Notes: generated from the sequence alone by a model not told the origin. Positions 24,056 to 34,925 are shown, counted from the first letter of the stretch. The stretch is DNA of 64,000 nt from Seiridium cupressi (GCA_036674765.1 JARVKI010000001.1:1054001-1118000), one strand, 5' to 3'. Made by a program: numbers and translations.

Positions 24056-25299
24056 CTACACCTTCGCTGGCATAAGCTCTAGGACTGAATTTACAGTGTC
24101 CACTACACTATTTTCCAATGCAGTATACTGCAGCCCCAATATATCCTTGGACTTGGCGTTGTTAAACCGATATACATTGCCTGGGAAGTCATCTACCGTG
24201 TCTGTTGGCGGCAACTGGTGTTGCAGCTGTGGAAAGTGGTTGCGAATAATATCCGCGATCTTCTTGTTACTGAAGTGACCGCCGACGACGTAGAACCTGT
24301 TACCGCCAGCCTGGGGAATTGTCATCGCCTTGATATGGGATAGTGCAACATCACGAACATCGACCCAGGTGAACACCGGCGCCGTGGGCTCGAGCTTGTT
24401 CTTCATGCGTCCGAGCACCATATCCCGAATCCGATGGTTTGATGTATTCATGGCATCCAAACTGGGTAGCCGGCGCTGAATCGGCCCGAAGTTATACGTG
24501 CTATTAATGACAGCCAAATCGAAATTTGGCTTCTCGTTCTCGATGAACGCCCAGGCAGCCTTTTCGGAGAACACCTTGCTGCAGCGGTATGTATTCACCG
24601 GATCCATGGCGTCTTCCCATGCCACCGGGGCCCAGAACGTCTCGTCGTACACCGCCGCATGGTTGCCCGGGTTCAGCATCGCTGCCGATGAAGACGTGAT
24701 GACAACACGTTTCACAGTTGGAGCGTACGTTTTGATCGACTGCAAGATACCCGTCGTTCCCTTGATGGCTGGGTCGAGAAAGTCTTTGACTGGGTCTACG
24801 ACGTTCATGTGATATGGCGAGGCCGTGTGGATGACATAGTCGAAGGGGGTAGATTGGAGAACCTGTTTATGCCATTCAATTAGCAGTCGGTACACTTTTC
24901 TTGAGCATCAACAGTCTCAGGACCAATAGGGTTGCGAGTCTCACGGCATCAAAAGCACCCGGCTTTGATATATCTTCCACCAAGGCATAATGTACAGAGT
25001 TCTCGTGCTCTAGCTTGACTCCTTCTATGGCTTGATGGCCTTTGGCCTTGGATCGAGCTGTTACAACGACTTGAAATCTGCACACATATTAGTTGCAAAA
25101 CGCAGCCTTAGCGAGTGGGAAGGGAGGGACGCTTGGTACCCATCATCTAAAAGGTAGTCTAGGATATGCGAGGCTATGAAACCGCTACCGCCTGTACTCA
25201 AAATATTCAGCATGGAGTATCCAAGAGGAGGAAACCACGCAGAGAGTTTGTAGTACCTGTCAGGAGGACTTTGCCTTTGGGTGTTGTGTCGGTGACCAT
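24056..25299 (-). CDS. NAD(P)H-dependent reductase, extended SDR (GRE2/DFR-like)
   Basis: Ketone/aldehyde reductase of the dihydroflavonol-reductase-like extended SDR family, like yeast Gre2 (methylglyoxal and many keto substrates). Exons (minus): 25257-25299, 25140-25191, 24945-25077, 24056-24862; introns 65, 62 and 82 bp; 344 aa. The N-terminal Rossmann motif TGGSGFIASH (about 14-23) is created only by splicing exon 1 to exon 2. The catalytic set is a Ser cluster in ITSSSAA (133-135), Tyr168 and Lys172 in YRCSK. Also visible: the substrate-loop TWVDVRDVA. An in-frame upstream ATG at 25332 would add 11 residues; I prefer 25299 because family proteins start close to the Rossmann strand. The gene is divergent from an FAD monooxygenase with 414 bp between start codons, so the two may be co-regulated. 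Substrate unknown. Confidence 0.88.
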
Positions 25300-25713
25300 C
25301 CGGGACAGCGAAGTCAATTGAAGGAAAGGCATCGCTGCACTGGATATTATACTACTGGTAATTTCAAAAGCCCTGGATTTCAAGATAATCGACTCATTAA
25401 TCAAGTCTCGAGGACTTGACAGACCAAATGAAAATACCCAGCCATGGAATATACTCGCGTCCAGTACCGCCGCCCCGGGGTTCCGGAGCCGGGATACCCC
25501 ACACAGCACCGATATTCACCAGCCTCCACATCAACCTGTGCCAGGAATAATGTAGGCCGTCGACGTCTGTCCGGACATTGGGCTTTTCAAGAACTCTAGG
25601 CCCATTATCATTGTATCTGGAGGACACCTGTTTTGGTCCCCGAAGACTGAATTTCCAACAACCTGCACAGCCTCAGGCACATCTAGGAAGACAAACACCA
25701 TCAATCATACATC
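25300..25713. promoter_or_regulatory. Shared divergent promoter, reductase and monooxygenase
   Basis: 414 bp lie between the start codons of the minus-strand reductase and the plus-strand FAD monooxygenase. No other gene fits between. A bidirectional promoter is inferred from layout alone; I did not identify a specific factor site. Confidence 0.5.
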
Positions 25714-27101
25714 ATGCTTACGCCTCCCTACTCAGACCCCGGCAGTGATGGTCGTCTTCACGTTGCAATAATTGGCGGAGGCATAACGGGTGTGACACTA
25801 GCCCTAGGCCTGGAGGCCCGTGGTGTCTCCTACACGCTCTATGAGCGCGCTCCCGAATTTAAAGAAATGGGTGCGGGTGTCGGGTTTTCGCCCAACGCCG
25901 AGGCAGCACTAGAATCAATAGATCCAGCGGTTCGTGCTGCCTATAAGAGGGTTGCAATGGCCAACGGCGAGGATTACTTCCAGTGGGTCAATGGGTTTGA
26001 CTCCAATGAAGTAATTTACAAACTGTACTTGGGCGAGCAGGCATTTCAAGGATGTCGGAGGAGTGATTTTCTGGACGAGATGGTCAAGTTGATACCGAAG
26101 GAGAAGATCAGACTCGGAAAGGCTGTGGAAGGAATTGATGAATTGAAGGATGGGAGGGTAAGGATCCAGTTCCGGGACGGAGCGAAGGGAGTGGCAGATA
26201 TCGGTAAGTTTAGCGGATGACTCCATAAGACGGTCGAACTGCAAATGACTAACAGTGTTCGATAGTCATTGGCTGTGATGGCATTCATTCGCGGGTCCGG
26301 CGGCTCCTTCTTGGGGATGATAACCCGGTCTCCCATGCCTCTTACTCAAATCAATTTTGTTTTCGTGCCTTGGTGCCGATGGACGAGGCACGCAAGACGC
26401 TCAGCGAATACAGGGCATCCACACGGTTCATGTACAATGGACTGAACGCACATGCCATCACGTACCCAGTCTCGGAGAAACAACTCAATGTCCTCCTAGT
26501 GTTATCCGACCCCAATTCGTGGCAGACGGAGGACGGGAGACACACTGCCCGCGGATCGAAGAATGAGGCACTGGACGCCTTTCGGGACTGGCATCCTGCG
26601 TTGAAGGCCATCATCGCTCTGCTGCCCGAGCAGATGGACAAGTGGGCCATCTTTGATATGTTGGACAACCCTGCCCCGTTCTATTCCAAGGGAAGCGTGT
26701 GTATAGCAGGCGATGCGGCCCATGCAGTTGGGCCTCATCTCGGTGCTGGGGCTGGTTTCGGCATGGAGGATGCTCTAGTACTGGCTGAACTTCTTCAAGC
26801 ACTCGACGGTGACTCAGGGGTCAAGTCCGTGAAATCCAGAGCCGAGATGGGCCGCGATGCGTTGAAGGTGTACAACGATGTGAGGTATGAACGAACTCAA
26901 TGGCTGGTGAAGCGGACGCGGGAGGCGTGCGATTTATTCCAGTGGAAGGATCCAGATGTAGGGAGCGATTCCGACAAGTTTGGGGAAGAGATCACTTGGA
27001 GGTTTCATCAGATCTGGAATTACGATGTTGATGCTATGGCCATGGAGGCCGTGTCAAATTTTCGAAAAATCGCTAATGTGGCAGAAGGAGAACAGCTGTA
27101 G
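25714..27101 (+). CDS. FAD-dependent monooxygenase (salicylate hydroxylase-like)
   Basis: Class A flavoprotein hydroxylase using NAD(P)H and O2, of the group containing salicylate hydroxylases and many secondary-metabolite oxygenases. Exons 25714-26203 and 26266-27101 (62 bp intron); 441 aa, normal for the family. Dinucleotide-binding GGGITG at 21-26 followed by an acidic strand end (LYERAPEF), the DG motif CDGIHSRVR at about 167-175 formed across the splice, and the GD motif AGDAAHAVGPHLGAG (about 311-325) for FAD ribityl binding. GFSPNAEAAL after the first motif is typical. The N-terminus is soluble. It is paired head to head with a GRE2-like reductase, which suggests a small oxidation/reduction module for one aromatic or polyketide substrate, but no backbone synthase is in the window. 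A simple catabolic role is equally possible. Confidence 0.9.
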
Positions 27102-27526
27102 GGAGAGCACTCGACGAGACACCGGGCAAAGGTCGAGCGTGCCCAAGATTTCCAACATTATATCCAATATACTAATTGGGTTCACGCTGAGCGGTATTGC
27201 AGAATTGAGAATGACATGTCGACCACACGACTGTTCACCGCATTACACTTGTGTATTAGCTAGTATAAACGGTCAAGGACTGCGTGACGTCGTTGAGCGT
27301 ATTTTGAATAATGGACAGGCAACAGCGAAGCTCTGCAATGGATCAATCTAGCTGGGCCCTTGAATCAGGAGGCATCTAGGAAGGTGTGAGTGGCTTCGTT
27401 GCTGAGCTGGCGTCGACATGCTTGTTGACATTTGTCAAACGTCCAAACTCCACAACACCAACACACATCACAAACCACTGCCCCCTTCAGATCCAAAACA
27501 AAGCAATACAAAACAAACCCGACATT
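27102..27526. other. Intergenic
   Basis: Monooxygenase 3' region and promoter/leader of the small membrane protein. An A/C-rich leader precedes 27527. No other signal is seen. Confidence 0.4.
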
Positions 27527-27850
27527 ATGACGAAACTCGACGAGGACCCCTGGGAAGTCGACTCCAATTGGACCGCACTTTACGTGATCATTTTCTTGAT
27601 CCCCATCGTCTTTGTCTGCATCGCCGTCTACTCTGTGTGGCGTGATCGTCGACTCGGTGCCCAGCAGAAGAAACAGCCGGCACTGCTGCTCCCATCCTAC
27701 GAGCCGAGACCTTTCGGGTCGCCCGGACGGCAGCTAGAAGAACAAGTGCACAGCAGACGAAACAGCTTGCAGACCATCCCGAGAACGCCGCAAAGACTCC
27801 GCGTGCCCATGCCTCTTCCTCACCCCAGTGGTCCTTCCCAGGATAACTGA
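27527..27850 (+). CDS. Small single-pass membrane protein, unknown
   Basis: 107 aa, single exon. I do not recognise the family. The N-terminus is acidic (MTKLDEDPWEVDSNW), followed by one strong hydrophobic span at about 17-39 (ALYVIIFLIPIVFVCIAVYSVW), then a basic stop-transfer RDRRL and a Pro/Arg/Gln-rich tail with LLLPSYEPRP. The expected topology is N-out/C-in by the positive-inside rule. The start at 27527 is chosen because the longer in-frame extension (to 27386) has low-complexity leader-like sequence and an A/C-rich context. There is a plausible promoter upstream. Its neighbours give no functional hint. Coding status is likely but not certain, as only one exon and no homologue support it. 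Confidence 0.55.
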   Translation: MTKLDEDPWEVDSNWTALYVIIFLIPIVFVCIAVYSVWRDRRLGAQQKKQPALLLPSYEPRPFGSPGRQLEEQVHSRRNSLQTIPRTPQRLRVPMPLPHPSGPSQDN

Positions 27851-28792
27851 TACCCTTGGTTCCTCTTCCTCATTCTGGATGGACAGGACACGAACCCATC
27901 TCCTAAGCCGCGCTGGATTTCATCCTTGAGCATCTCCAAGTCAACAACTTTCAACTCTTCCGGCCTTGATTTTCTTTTTCTTGGGTGGGATATTCATCAC
28001 TCAAAGTACACGACGGTTCAATGGGATGCTCGACGGGCTACGAAGACAAATTGGCAATTTCGAAGCAAGCGTCACCTGCAATGCCTAGGCTCCAAAGAAA
28101 AATCAGAGAAGCAATCAACTGAACGCTTTACAAGCTTCTAGGGCGCATGCCAATACCGACAAGACAAAGCAGCAGCAAAGGCACGTCGGCATTGGCAATG
28201 TCATACATTTCAACCAAGGCAGTTGGAGTTGGATTTGATAATTACAGATCAGCCCAAGTCCCTTTCGCTTTCTTCAGGTCTAGGAAGAGCTGGATAGCCA
28301 GATGTTGCATGAGCAACAGATACGCAGAGGTTGGCGGGCAGAGCAAGGAGATTGATGACGAAGGCTGTGAGCTATGGCTTGGGAAAAACACGAAGTTAAG
28401 GATCATGTGCGCTTGAACGCAAGGACATGCTCTCATGAGGGGCGACAGCAACAGACAAGATACTTGGTCTTGTGTTCTGTCCAAGGGCAACATTGAATAT
28501 ACTTCTTTGGTTCCGATGGCGAAGATGAAGTCTAGCGAGTTTCCAATCCTCAGCGAGTAATCACACACAATAGACGAGTGTCATTTTTTGAGCAGTCAAG
28601 CCCGTGCTTAGTTGATAGTCTTCTTCCATTCTCAGCCGCTTCCACCTGACAGGTAGAAATCGCGATATCATATTGTACCGCATTCCCTAACGGAACTGCG
28701 TCATCCCTTTTTGCCTATCCAAAAACGCCTCGCTATGCAGGTAAATGTCAAGTGCTCTCCTATCTTCCAATATGCAGATTTAGATTGGGAAT
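27851..28792. other. Intergenic
   Basis: Convergent 3' regions of the small membrane protein and UTP15. A 108-codon minus-strand frame (28242-28568) lacks motifs and is not called. Confidence 0.45.
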
Positions 28793-30409
28793 TTATGCCA
28801 TGCCTACCAGAAGGCCGCCTAGCATACCCCCGGTCTGTGTTGCCATCTGTGCCGTCTCGATCTCTCGTCGTACTCTCCTGTGCAGAAGGCGGAAGTTGTC
28901 GTCCAGTTCCTTGCTGCCACCCACAAACTCCGAGTAAAGATCCAGCAGATGCATTGCAACGTCAACGCAGACGCTGACGTATCTTGGGTCAACAATGTGT
29001 TTCTGTACCCAATCTAGAACAGGCTGTACAGTCTCTTCATCGCGACCGGCCAGTGCTTCACGAAGTGCCGAACGATGTCGCAGGGCCACGAGGAGGGTAA
29101 GGACAGTTAGTGGTGTGTAGTGTTGGGAAGATGTGTCGAGGACCCGATCCAGTGCCGACACGAAATGACCCCGCCGCAAGTCCTTCTGCCATGGCTTCTC
29201 CTTGATGGACTTGTTTCGGCTTGTAGGATTGCCCGCAATGACAACGTCAGCGCCTTCGCCAACTAGATCGAGACGGTTGGCCTCGGCAACACGACCCTTG
29301 CGCTTTCGCTTTGCCTTGTCGTGTGTGTCAATCTTCCCTGCTAGAAGCGCCTGCATCTCCTTTTCTCTCTCTCTTTCGCGTGCCGCCTCGGGCCCTGTAA
29401 GGCGAGTTCTCAGAGACAGAACACCAGACTGCATACCAACTGCCAAATGTCGGTCGTCTCCATTTGCCCCTGACGTGACAACCTTGACCGACAATATAGG
29501 CGATGGGTACTTGATACCTGCCACCACATTCCAACCCGTTGTTTCAAAGACCTTCACGTGCCCGTCCAACCCACCTGAAACAACTCGCTTTCCGCCCGAA
29601 GCAAGGGAAAGCGACGTGACCGTCTTCTGATGATTCGTGATCAGGTGCAGTGGCTTGGCTGCTACCAGGTCGAGAACCGATATCTGTGACTCTGCGGCGG
29701 CCAGGATCGTGGTTCCGGAAGGAAGAGGTAGGACATCTTCAACGGGGTTGGCGTGTTTGAAGGTCATGACGGCTTTACCTGCCACTCGCGGGTCCCAAAG
29801 CTTCACGGTCTGATCGTAACTACCGGAAACGAGCATATTCGACATGTTGCCGGGCATGAATGCACCGCATCGGACGTAGTCGGCGTGGCCCACAAAGGTC
29901 GAGGTGCTGTCGCTGCTCGGCAAATCCCATAGTCTGACGGTCTTGTCGTCGCTCGCGGACATGAGGGTTGTGAGATCCACGGGTGAGAATTGGGTCTTCC
30001 ATACTGGCTGCTTGTGGCTCGTCCAAGTCTTGAGGATAGCGCGCGAGTGTATGTCGAAAACCTGAATCTTGCCCGTGTCGTCACCGGCCACCATGATCTT
30101 TCCATCTCGTCGTACATCACCACTCCGTGCAATGTCTGAAAAGCGTGTGATTGTCTTGACCAACTTCCGAGTCCGTATCGAGTATATCTGCACCCTGGTG
30201 CCAGTCGTGACAGCGAAGAGGTCGCTCCCCGCCGAGCCAATGCCACTTGGGTTCACCGCGGGGAAGGTGATATGGGTTATGGGGTACTGGGTCGGCGAGG
30301 GTATTCTAAGCTGATTCTTGAATGATTTCCAATACCGGTGCTCTGCAGTGATGGGCGAAGGGCCTTGCGGCAGCTTCAGCTGCGGTAGGGGTGCGACTTC
30401 TGCGGCCAT
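28793..30409 (-). CDS. UTP15: U3 snoRNP protein UTP15 (WD40)
   Basis: Component of the t-UTP/UtpA subcomplex of the small-subunit processome; needed for pre-18S rRNA processing and for rDNA transcription in the nucleolus. Single exon, 538 aa (yeast Utp15 is about 513). The N-terminus reads through YWKSFKNQL and PITHITF, which are family-typical. WD40 blades follow from about residue 45 to 330, with clear repeats ending SDDKTVRLWD, GSYDQTVKLWD and GGLDGHVKVF. A basic linker (KAKRKRKGR) leads to the UTP15 C-terminal domain, with KEKPWQKDLRRGHFVSALDRVL and the final helices. The chosen ATG (30409) gives the family N-terminus MAAEVAPLPQLKLP; an upstream in-frame Met would add a basic 20-residue extension lacking support. 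Divergent from the dienoyl-CoA isomerase, 409 bp between starts. Confidence 0.95.
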   Translation of the reverse strand: MAAEVAPLPQLKLPQGPSPITAEHRYWKSFKNQLRIPSPTQYPITHITFPAVNPSGIGSAGSDLFAVTTGTRVQIYSIRTRKLVKTITRFSDIARSGDVRRDGKIMVAGDDTGKIQVFDIHSRAILKTWTSHKQPVWKTQFSPVDLTTLMSASDDKTVRLWDLPSSDSTSTFVGHADYVRCGAFMPGNMSNMLVSGSYDQTVKLWDPRVAGKAVMTFKHANPVEDVLPLPSGTTILAAAESQISVLDLVAAKPLHLITNHQKTVTSLSLASGGKRVVSGGLDGHVKVFETTGWNVVAGIKYPSPILSVKVVTSGANGDDRHLAVGMQSGVLSLRTRLTGPEAAREREREKEMQALLAGKIDTHDKAKRKRKGRVAEANRLDLVGEGADVVIAGNPTSRNKSIKEKPWQKDLRRGHFVSALDRVLDTSSQHYTPLTVLTLLVALRHRSALREALAGRDEETVQPVLDWVQKHIVDPRYVSVCVDVAMHLLDLYSEFVGGSKELDDNFRLLHRRVRREIETAQMATQTGGMLGGLLVGMA

Positions 30410-30818
30410 TGTGGTGGTTTGCGACAGGCGTGATATGAGCCGTCTCGTGAGCGTACGGTTGAGCTTCAATTATTTGGCGTCAAAATTTCTAGGGAACTTT
30501 TTTTTTTCTTTGCAGCAGTCGGTCAATTGAATATTTTCTGCCGATGCACTAACCGGTAGAGGGTAAGCGTCAAGGCGACCCGCCAAGAAAGCACGATAAA
30601 GCCAAAGTCGATAAGAGAGACCCTTGCTGTGGCGCACCAGAGAACCCCGGACGTCTCCAGGGTCCAGATGCCGAGGTATGAATGGATTGCTTGCTCACTG
30701 CAGCTGACGCAGATATTGGAGTTCTGCCGAAGAACGTTTGGGTTCCTGCTTGTGCTCATCATCCTGCATTTTGTATCATAGAGTTTTAGCAAGCCGCTCG
30801 TTTTCTTCTGCACATACC

Positions 30819-31772
30819 ATGTCTCAATTACAGGGCTATTCCCACTTCAAGCACTTCAATGTGTCGTCTCCATCCGAATTCGTGGCCCATGTCGAGATCA
30901 ACCGGCCACAGAAACTCAATGCCTTCTTCGAGGCCATGTGGATAGAGGTTGGGCAGATCTTCGAAAAGTTATCCTATGACCCTGATGTTCGGTCTATTGT
31001 CTTGACTGGAGCTGGAGACCGAGCCTTCACTGCCGGGCTGGACGTGCAAGCCGCCAGTGAGAGTGGACTAACAAGCAAGTCAGGAAAGGATGGTGCGAGA
31101 ACAGCAACAGCGCAGAGAAGACATATTCTCGAGTTCCAAGAGTGCATCACCAAGATCGAGAAGTGCGAAAAGCGTGAGTCCTAAACCTCGGCCGCGCTGT
31201 GCTGGTTATTTCTCATATGCAAACAGCTACAATCGCCGTGCTACATGGGATCTCTTTCGGCCTCGCTATTGACATGGCCTCATGCTGCGACATAAGGATT
31301 TGCTCAAAGGATGTGAAATTTTCAGTAAAGGAAGTGGACATTGGTCTTGCGGCTGATATTGGTACTTTGAGCAGACTGCCCAAGCTGGTAGGCAGTCTGT
31401 CCTGGGTCAAGGAGCTCGCGCTATCTGCAAGGATCTTTGGCGCCGAGGAGGCTTTGGCTTTCGGCCTCGTCAGCCAGATATATGAGAGCAAAGCAAAGTG
31501 CGTCGAGGCGGCCTTCAAGCTGGCCGGTCTTATCGCGACCAAGAGCCCTGTTGCAGTGCAAGGAACAAAGGAGTTGATCAATCATGCGAGGGATAACACT
31601 GTTGCAGATAGTAAGTCTCATTGCGACTCGAGCTTGCGTGTGTTTTACTAACCATGGAGCAGGTCTCAAGTACACAGCTGTCTGGAATTCAGCTATGCTG
31701 CAGTCAGATGATTTGGGGGCGGCGCTGTTATCTGGTCTCAAGAAAACGAAACCCAGGTTCGAAAAATTATAG
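30819..31772 (+). CDS. Delta3,5-delta2,4-dienoyl-CoA isomerase (ECH1-like)
   Basis: Crotonase-fold enzyme that isomerises 3,5-dienoyl-CoA to 2,4-dienoyl-CoA during beta-oxidation of unsaturated fatty acids. Exons 30819-31173, 31227-31610, 31663-31772 (introns 53 and 52 bp); 282 aa. The acidic triad known from rat dienoyl-CoA isomerase (Asp176, Glu196, Asp204) aligns with D134, E154 and D162 here, within IDMASCCDIR and KEVDIGLAAD. Oxyanion-hole segments are AFTAGLDV and HGISFGLAID. The C-terminus ends FEKL, a weak peroxisomal PTS1-like tripeptide (EKL rather than SKL), so location in peroxisome or mitochondrion is open. The upstream frame before ATG 30819 has no in-frame ATG. It is tail-to-tail with TFB5. 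Confidence 0.9.
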
Positions 31773-32144
31773 AAAGACATTAGTTTTAACATTATGGGTT
31801 GAATCACGCCCGTCCTATAGACTTGATTGTCAATGGGGTTCTGGGCCGCTGCGTAGTGCAACGCATATGAATATATGCTAGCGGATCAACACATCCGGAA
31901 ATCAGAGCGCTCCGTGTGTATATGCTACTGCAGTAAAGGACAGCCCGAAACGCCCTAAGATCCTCCTTGATGAATTTAGGCCATGCAGATTGTTGCAGCA
32001 ACGCCAAAACGCCACCCCATGAGATGCTTCGCGAATGTGTAACGTGTGTCGACGATTTCAGCAATAAGCTGTCTCAGCGCCCCTTGCCCTCCTTTACGTC
32101 TCGGTCAGAGTCCGAATCTCTCTCAATTTCCTGGATGGTCTCCT
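31773..32144. other. Convergent 3' intergenic region
   Basis: 372 bp between the stop codons of the isomerase gene (plus) and TFB5 (minus). Holds both 3' ends. The open frames seen here are not supported as genes. Confidence 0.4.
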
Positions 32145-32427
32145 TTAGGCGCTGCGTGTGGTCAGTGGCGGCGGTTTGAGCATGGTGATCTGGAAACCCA
32201 CGTCGTCCAGTCTACGCTTGAGATCTTGAACCTTGTTCTCTTGTATAACAAGATGGGTATCATCGAGGTCATGGAGGATGTACTCATTATACTCGCTGTC
32301 GATATTCATGATAATGGACTTGATCGAGGGATCGCACTCGATAAGCACGCCTTTCGATCCCTTAACTGTCGTACCCAACGTTGAAGGGGCTCATCAAAGC
32401 TTGCTTACCTCTTCGTGCCTTGGGCAT
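32145..32427 (-). CDS. TFB5: TFIIH subunit TFB5 (GTF2H5/TTDA)
   Basis: Smallest subunit of the TFIIH core. It stabilises the p52/Tfb2 subunit and stimulates XPB in nucleotide excision repair and transcription initiation. Exons (minus): 32409-32427 and 32145-32365, intron 43 bp; 79 aa (yeast 72, human 71). The first exon is only 19 nt and gives MPKARR plus one base, which joins in phase to VKGSKGVLIECDPS. The family core is visible: GVLIECDPSIKSII, a short beta strand, LDDTHLVI and a C-terminal amphipathic helix. The tail LKPPPLTTRSA is slightly longer than in the family. An ORF-only reading would give a wrong N-terminus (MGTT). Tail to tail with the isomerase gene. Confidence 0.9.
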
Positions 32428-33426
32428 TTTGGGCAACCGCAACCTAATGGTCGGTAGCAGTCCCTAGTGTGATTGTGAATCTGCTATTCAGGGCTGGCAA
32501 CGCTGTATGCAGTGTGTTGAACGACGTAGTGGTCAATGTAGGCAGGAACTCTAGAGGGTGATTCTCTTCAAGAACGAGCACGATGACTGTGTTTATGCAG
32601 CTAAACGTGATATCAAGGTAACGCAGCCGCAGCACCTGGGGGTGGCACATTGAACCAGGATCGACAGAGCTCACGCCACAATCAATGCCAGGGCTACCAA
32701 TACGTGTACGTGCGCTACAGGGAAGCCAATGAACAAGCCGAGCGGCATCCGGGTCGTCCGGGGTAGTCTATTCCAAATAAGTCGGATACGTTGTCTGATG
32801 TATCTCCCTAGATGCATTATCGAAGTCAACTTGCCACCGGCCATTCGGTCGTGAGTCTTTTCGACCTTGTGCTCCCTTAGGAGCGCTGATGGTTTCGACC
32901 CTGTCCTGCTCAAAAATGAACACGAGCAGCGACACCTTCAATTACTGTCTTGGCCCACCTTTCAAAACAAGTTGCACGACCTGAGCGTATGTAGACGTCA
33001 TACGGACACTGAGACCTTGATAAGATACGACATCTTCTGCGTGGTCGCTTCCATATCGAAACCCCCGACATTTGTCGTCTATCACTCCATCTCCACCACA
33101 CTTTCCCCTGGCCAAATTGCTAGGAAGGGTTGCATTTGTGAGTCTCCGGGTGGTCGCGCGGGAGCTCTCTTGAACACATGTCCCCTACCCCTGCTGGTAC
33201 TGTTGATAGCAATGGCCGTCACCAGCGCTCCTGAGAGGCGAAATTGTGTACCTTGGTATTCATCACTAACCATGTCTTAGTCACCGAATATCTAAAGTCT
33301 CTCCACCCCCGAAACCTCTGCCTTTTTTCCCTATGACCAGACTGCTTAGGAGGTCCCGACAACATCCGCGCACATTTGCAAACATCTACGACCCATACGG
33401 GCATTTACACCAACAACCTTTACGAC
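32428..33426. other. Intergenic
   Basis: TFB5 promoter on the left and the leader of the PPxY membrane protein on the right. An 80-codon minus-strand frame (32671-32913) with a hydrophobic end is weakly gene-like but has no recognisable partner exon or family. Nothing else is supported. Confidence 0.4.
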
Positions 33427-34026
33427 ATGTCTTTCCCAGGAGGCGGTGGAGGACCAGTCTCGGATGACGATAATGATTCCTCCGGCTTCAATATGGGAGC
33501 CAGTCCTCTGGCATGGGTTGCCGTGCCCATCTGCCTCCTCATTGTGGCCGCCCTAGCCATCGCATTCATCCGAAGAAGGAGACGCCAAAGGCAGAGACAC
33601 TCTCAAGGTATGACGGCGTTAGAACGGGATCTTGAGGCAATGGGACCGAATCGGGTCAGGCGGTCGGCCAGCACACGCTGGCAATGGGCGGGTAACCAGA
33701 CGGGTGATCGGGTTGGCAGGAGAGTGGGTGTAGGCGTTGGAAGCAGGGAAGAAGGGTTAAATGAGCTCGGAGAGGCACCACCAGCATATTCGCCGCCGCT
33801 GAAGAATCATGAAGAGGTTGAGCTGCATGGCATTTTTGCGCCCCCTGTTGCTTTTCCAAATGATACCACGACTTCTTCAGGAACCCAACAAACAGCTGCG
33901 GTAAACGGATCGACCCCTCCTTCCTATGGCGAGACACGCCATAGCCCCGACCCAACCTGCTCGGAACACGCAGCCGATGTCCAGCGTCCTTCTACGCCTC
34001 CCACTGCCGTACTACCCCCACGCTAG
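33427..34026 (+). CDS. Single-pass membrane protein with PPxY motifs, unknown
   Basis: 199 aa, single exon; family not recognised. A Gly-rich N-terminus (MSFPGGGGG) and acidic stretch precede one hydrophobic span at about 27-48 (PLAWVAVPICLLIVAALAIAF), followed by a very basic stop-transfer run (RRRRRQRQR). The cytosolic tail is Ser/Pro-rich and carries two PPxY motifs, PPAY at about 119 and PPSY at about 163. PPxY binds WW domains of Rsp5/Nedd4 ubiquitin ligases, so an adaptor or substrate role in membrane-protein ubiquitination is a reasonable inference. Such an arrangement (short ectodomain, one span, PPxY tail) is seen in yeast Rsp5 adaptors, but I see no direct sequence match. The start at 33427 is preferred over an in-frame upstream start because the latter is leader-like. 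Confidence 0.65.
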   Translation: MSFPGGGGGPVSDDDNDSSGFNMGASPLAWVAVPICLLIVAALAIAFIRRRRRQRQRHSQGMTALERDLEAMGPNRVRRSASTRWQWAGNQTGDRVGRRVGVGVGSREEGLNELGEAPPAYSPPLKNHEEVELHGIFAPPVAFPNDTTTSSGTQQTAAVNGSTPPSYGETRHSPDPTCSEHAADVQRPSTPPTAVLPPR

Positions 34027-34900
34027 GGGTCACTGGTTCAGGTTTCATAGACGTCTATTCGGCCGTCTATGTCTACTGTAGCCCGTGTACTGCACTCTGA
34101 TAGCATGTATAACCGTGCCCTACCATGATTCAACTATCACTACTTGAGAGAAAGCCAGCATTCTGCGCCACCATTCAGTCGAGTTTCTGGTCAGCTTTGG
34201 GACTGGACCAAGTCAAAGTAATCATGGTGCGAAACGCTTTCGCGTTCCGTGCTTGACATCATATCAGCAGAATTGTGTGCATCCAGCCAAGTCAAGAGAG
34301 GGACTACAACGGAAGGTAAGGATGAGGTGGTAAAACTTGGAGGTTTAGGTTGTAAAGACGGCGTACCTGGAACCTATTTTTGACGGTAAAGTAACATACA
34401 CATTCAGTTGCTGGATCTTGATGTGGCCACGGGCTGCAGAGCACCTCATGGGGGGATGGCTTGAGGTGTCTGATGATATGCGACGATACACGTACACATG
34501 TTCGGAGCGCGCCATCGTCGCTTGTCACGATGGATGGACGGATTTGGGCAGCTGGCTTGTTCAGTCTCTTCGTGGCCACTGCTGTCATTCGTAAGATTAG
34601 ACAGGCTACGCCATCATGACCTTTATGCCAGTTCCATGTACCACGCACCTGGACGTGGCAGAAGCTAATAGTAAAATGTCTACACGAACTTATTAGCTAC
34701 GCTGGACAGGTCATTTGGTGAGCAAGTACTACTGTACCTTTACTATACCAGCATAAGGGTCCTTTCCCGAGCGATACAGTCGCCGGTGGGGTTTTGCCGG
34801 ACTACTTAATGCCTATTATCTACTTTGAGGAATTCCCATGAATAACTAGAGACGCGGATTAATGTATTACGTAACTACGAAGCACATACACTATCAAAAC
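34027..34900. other. Intergenic, downstream of PPxY protein
   Basis: 3' region of the preceding gene, then sequence that becomes A+T-richer from about 34,650. A 114-codon minus-strand frame (34304-34648) shows no motif. Confidence 0.4.
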
Positions 34901-34925
34901 TATAGAGTTCCTATTTATCCCCTTA

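Noticed and set aside
24056..27101. A full secondary-metabolite cluster around the reductase and monooxygenase
   Set aside because: No polyketide synthase, peptide synthetase, terpene cyclase or pathway regulator is found within the window; only the two-gene pair can be supported.
32671..32913. 80-codon minus-strand frame with hydrophobic end
   Set aside because: No ATG context, no partner exon and no recognised family.
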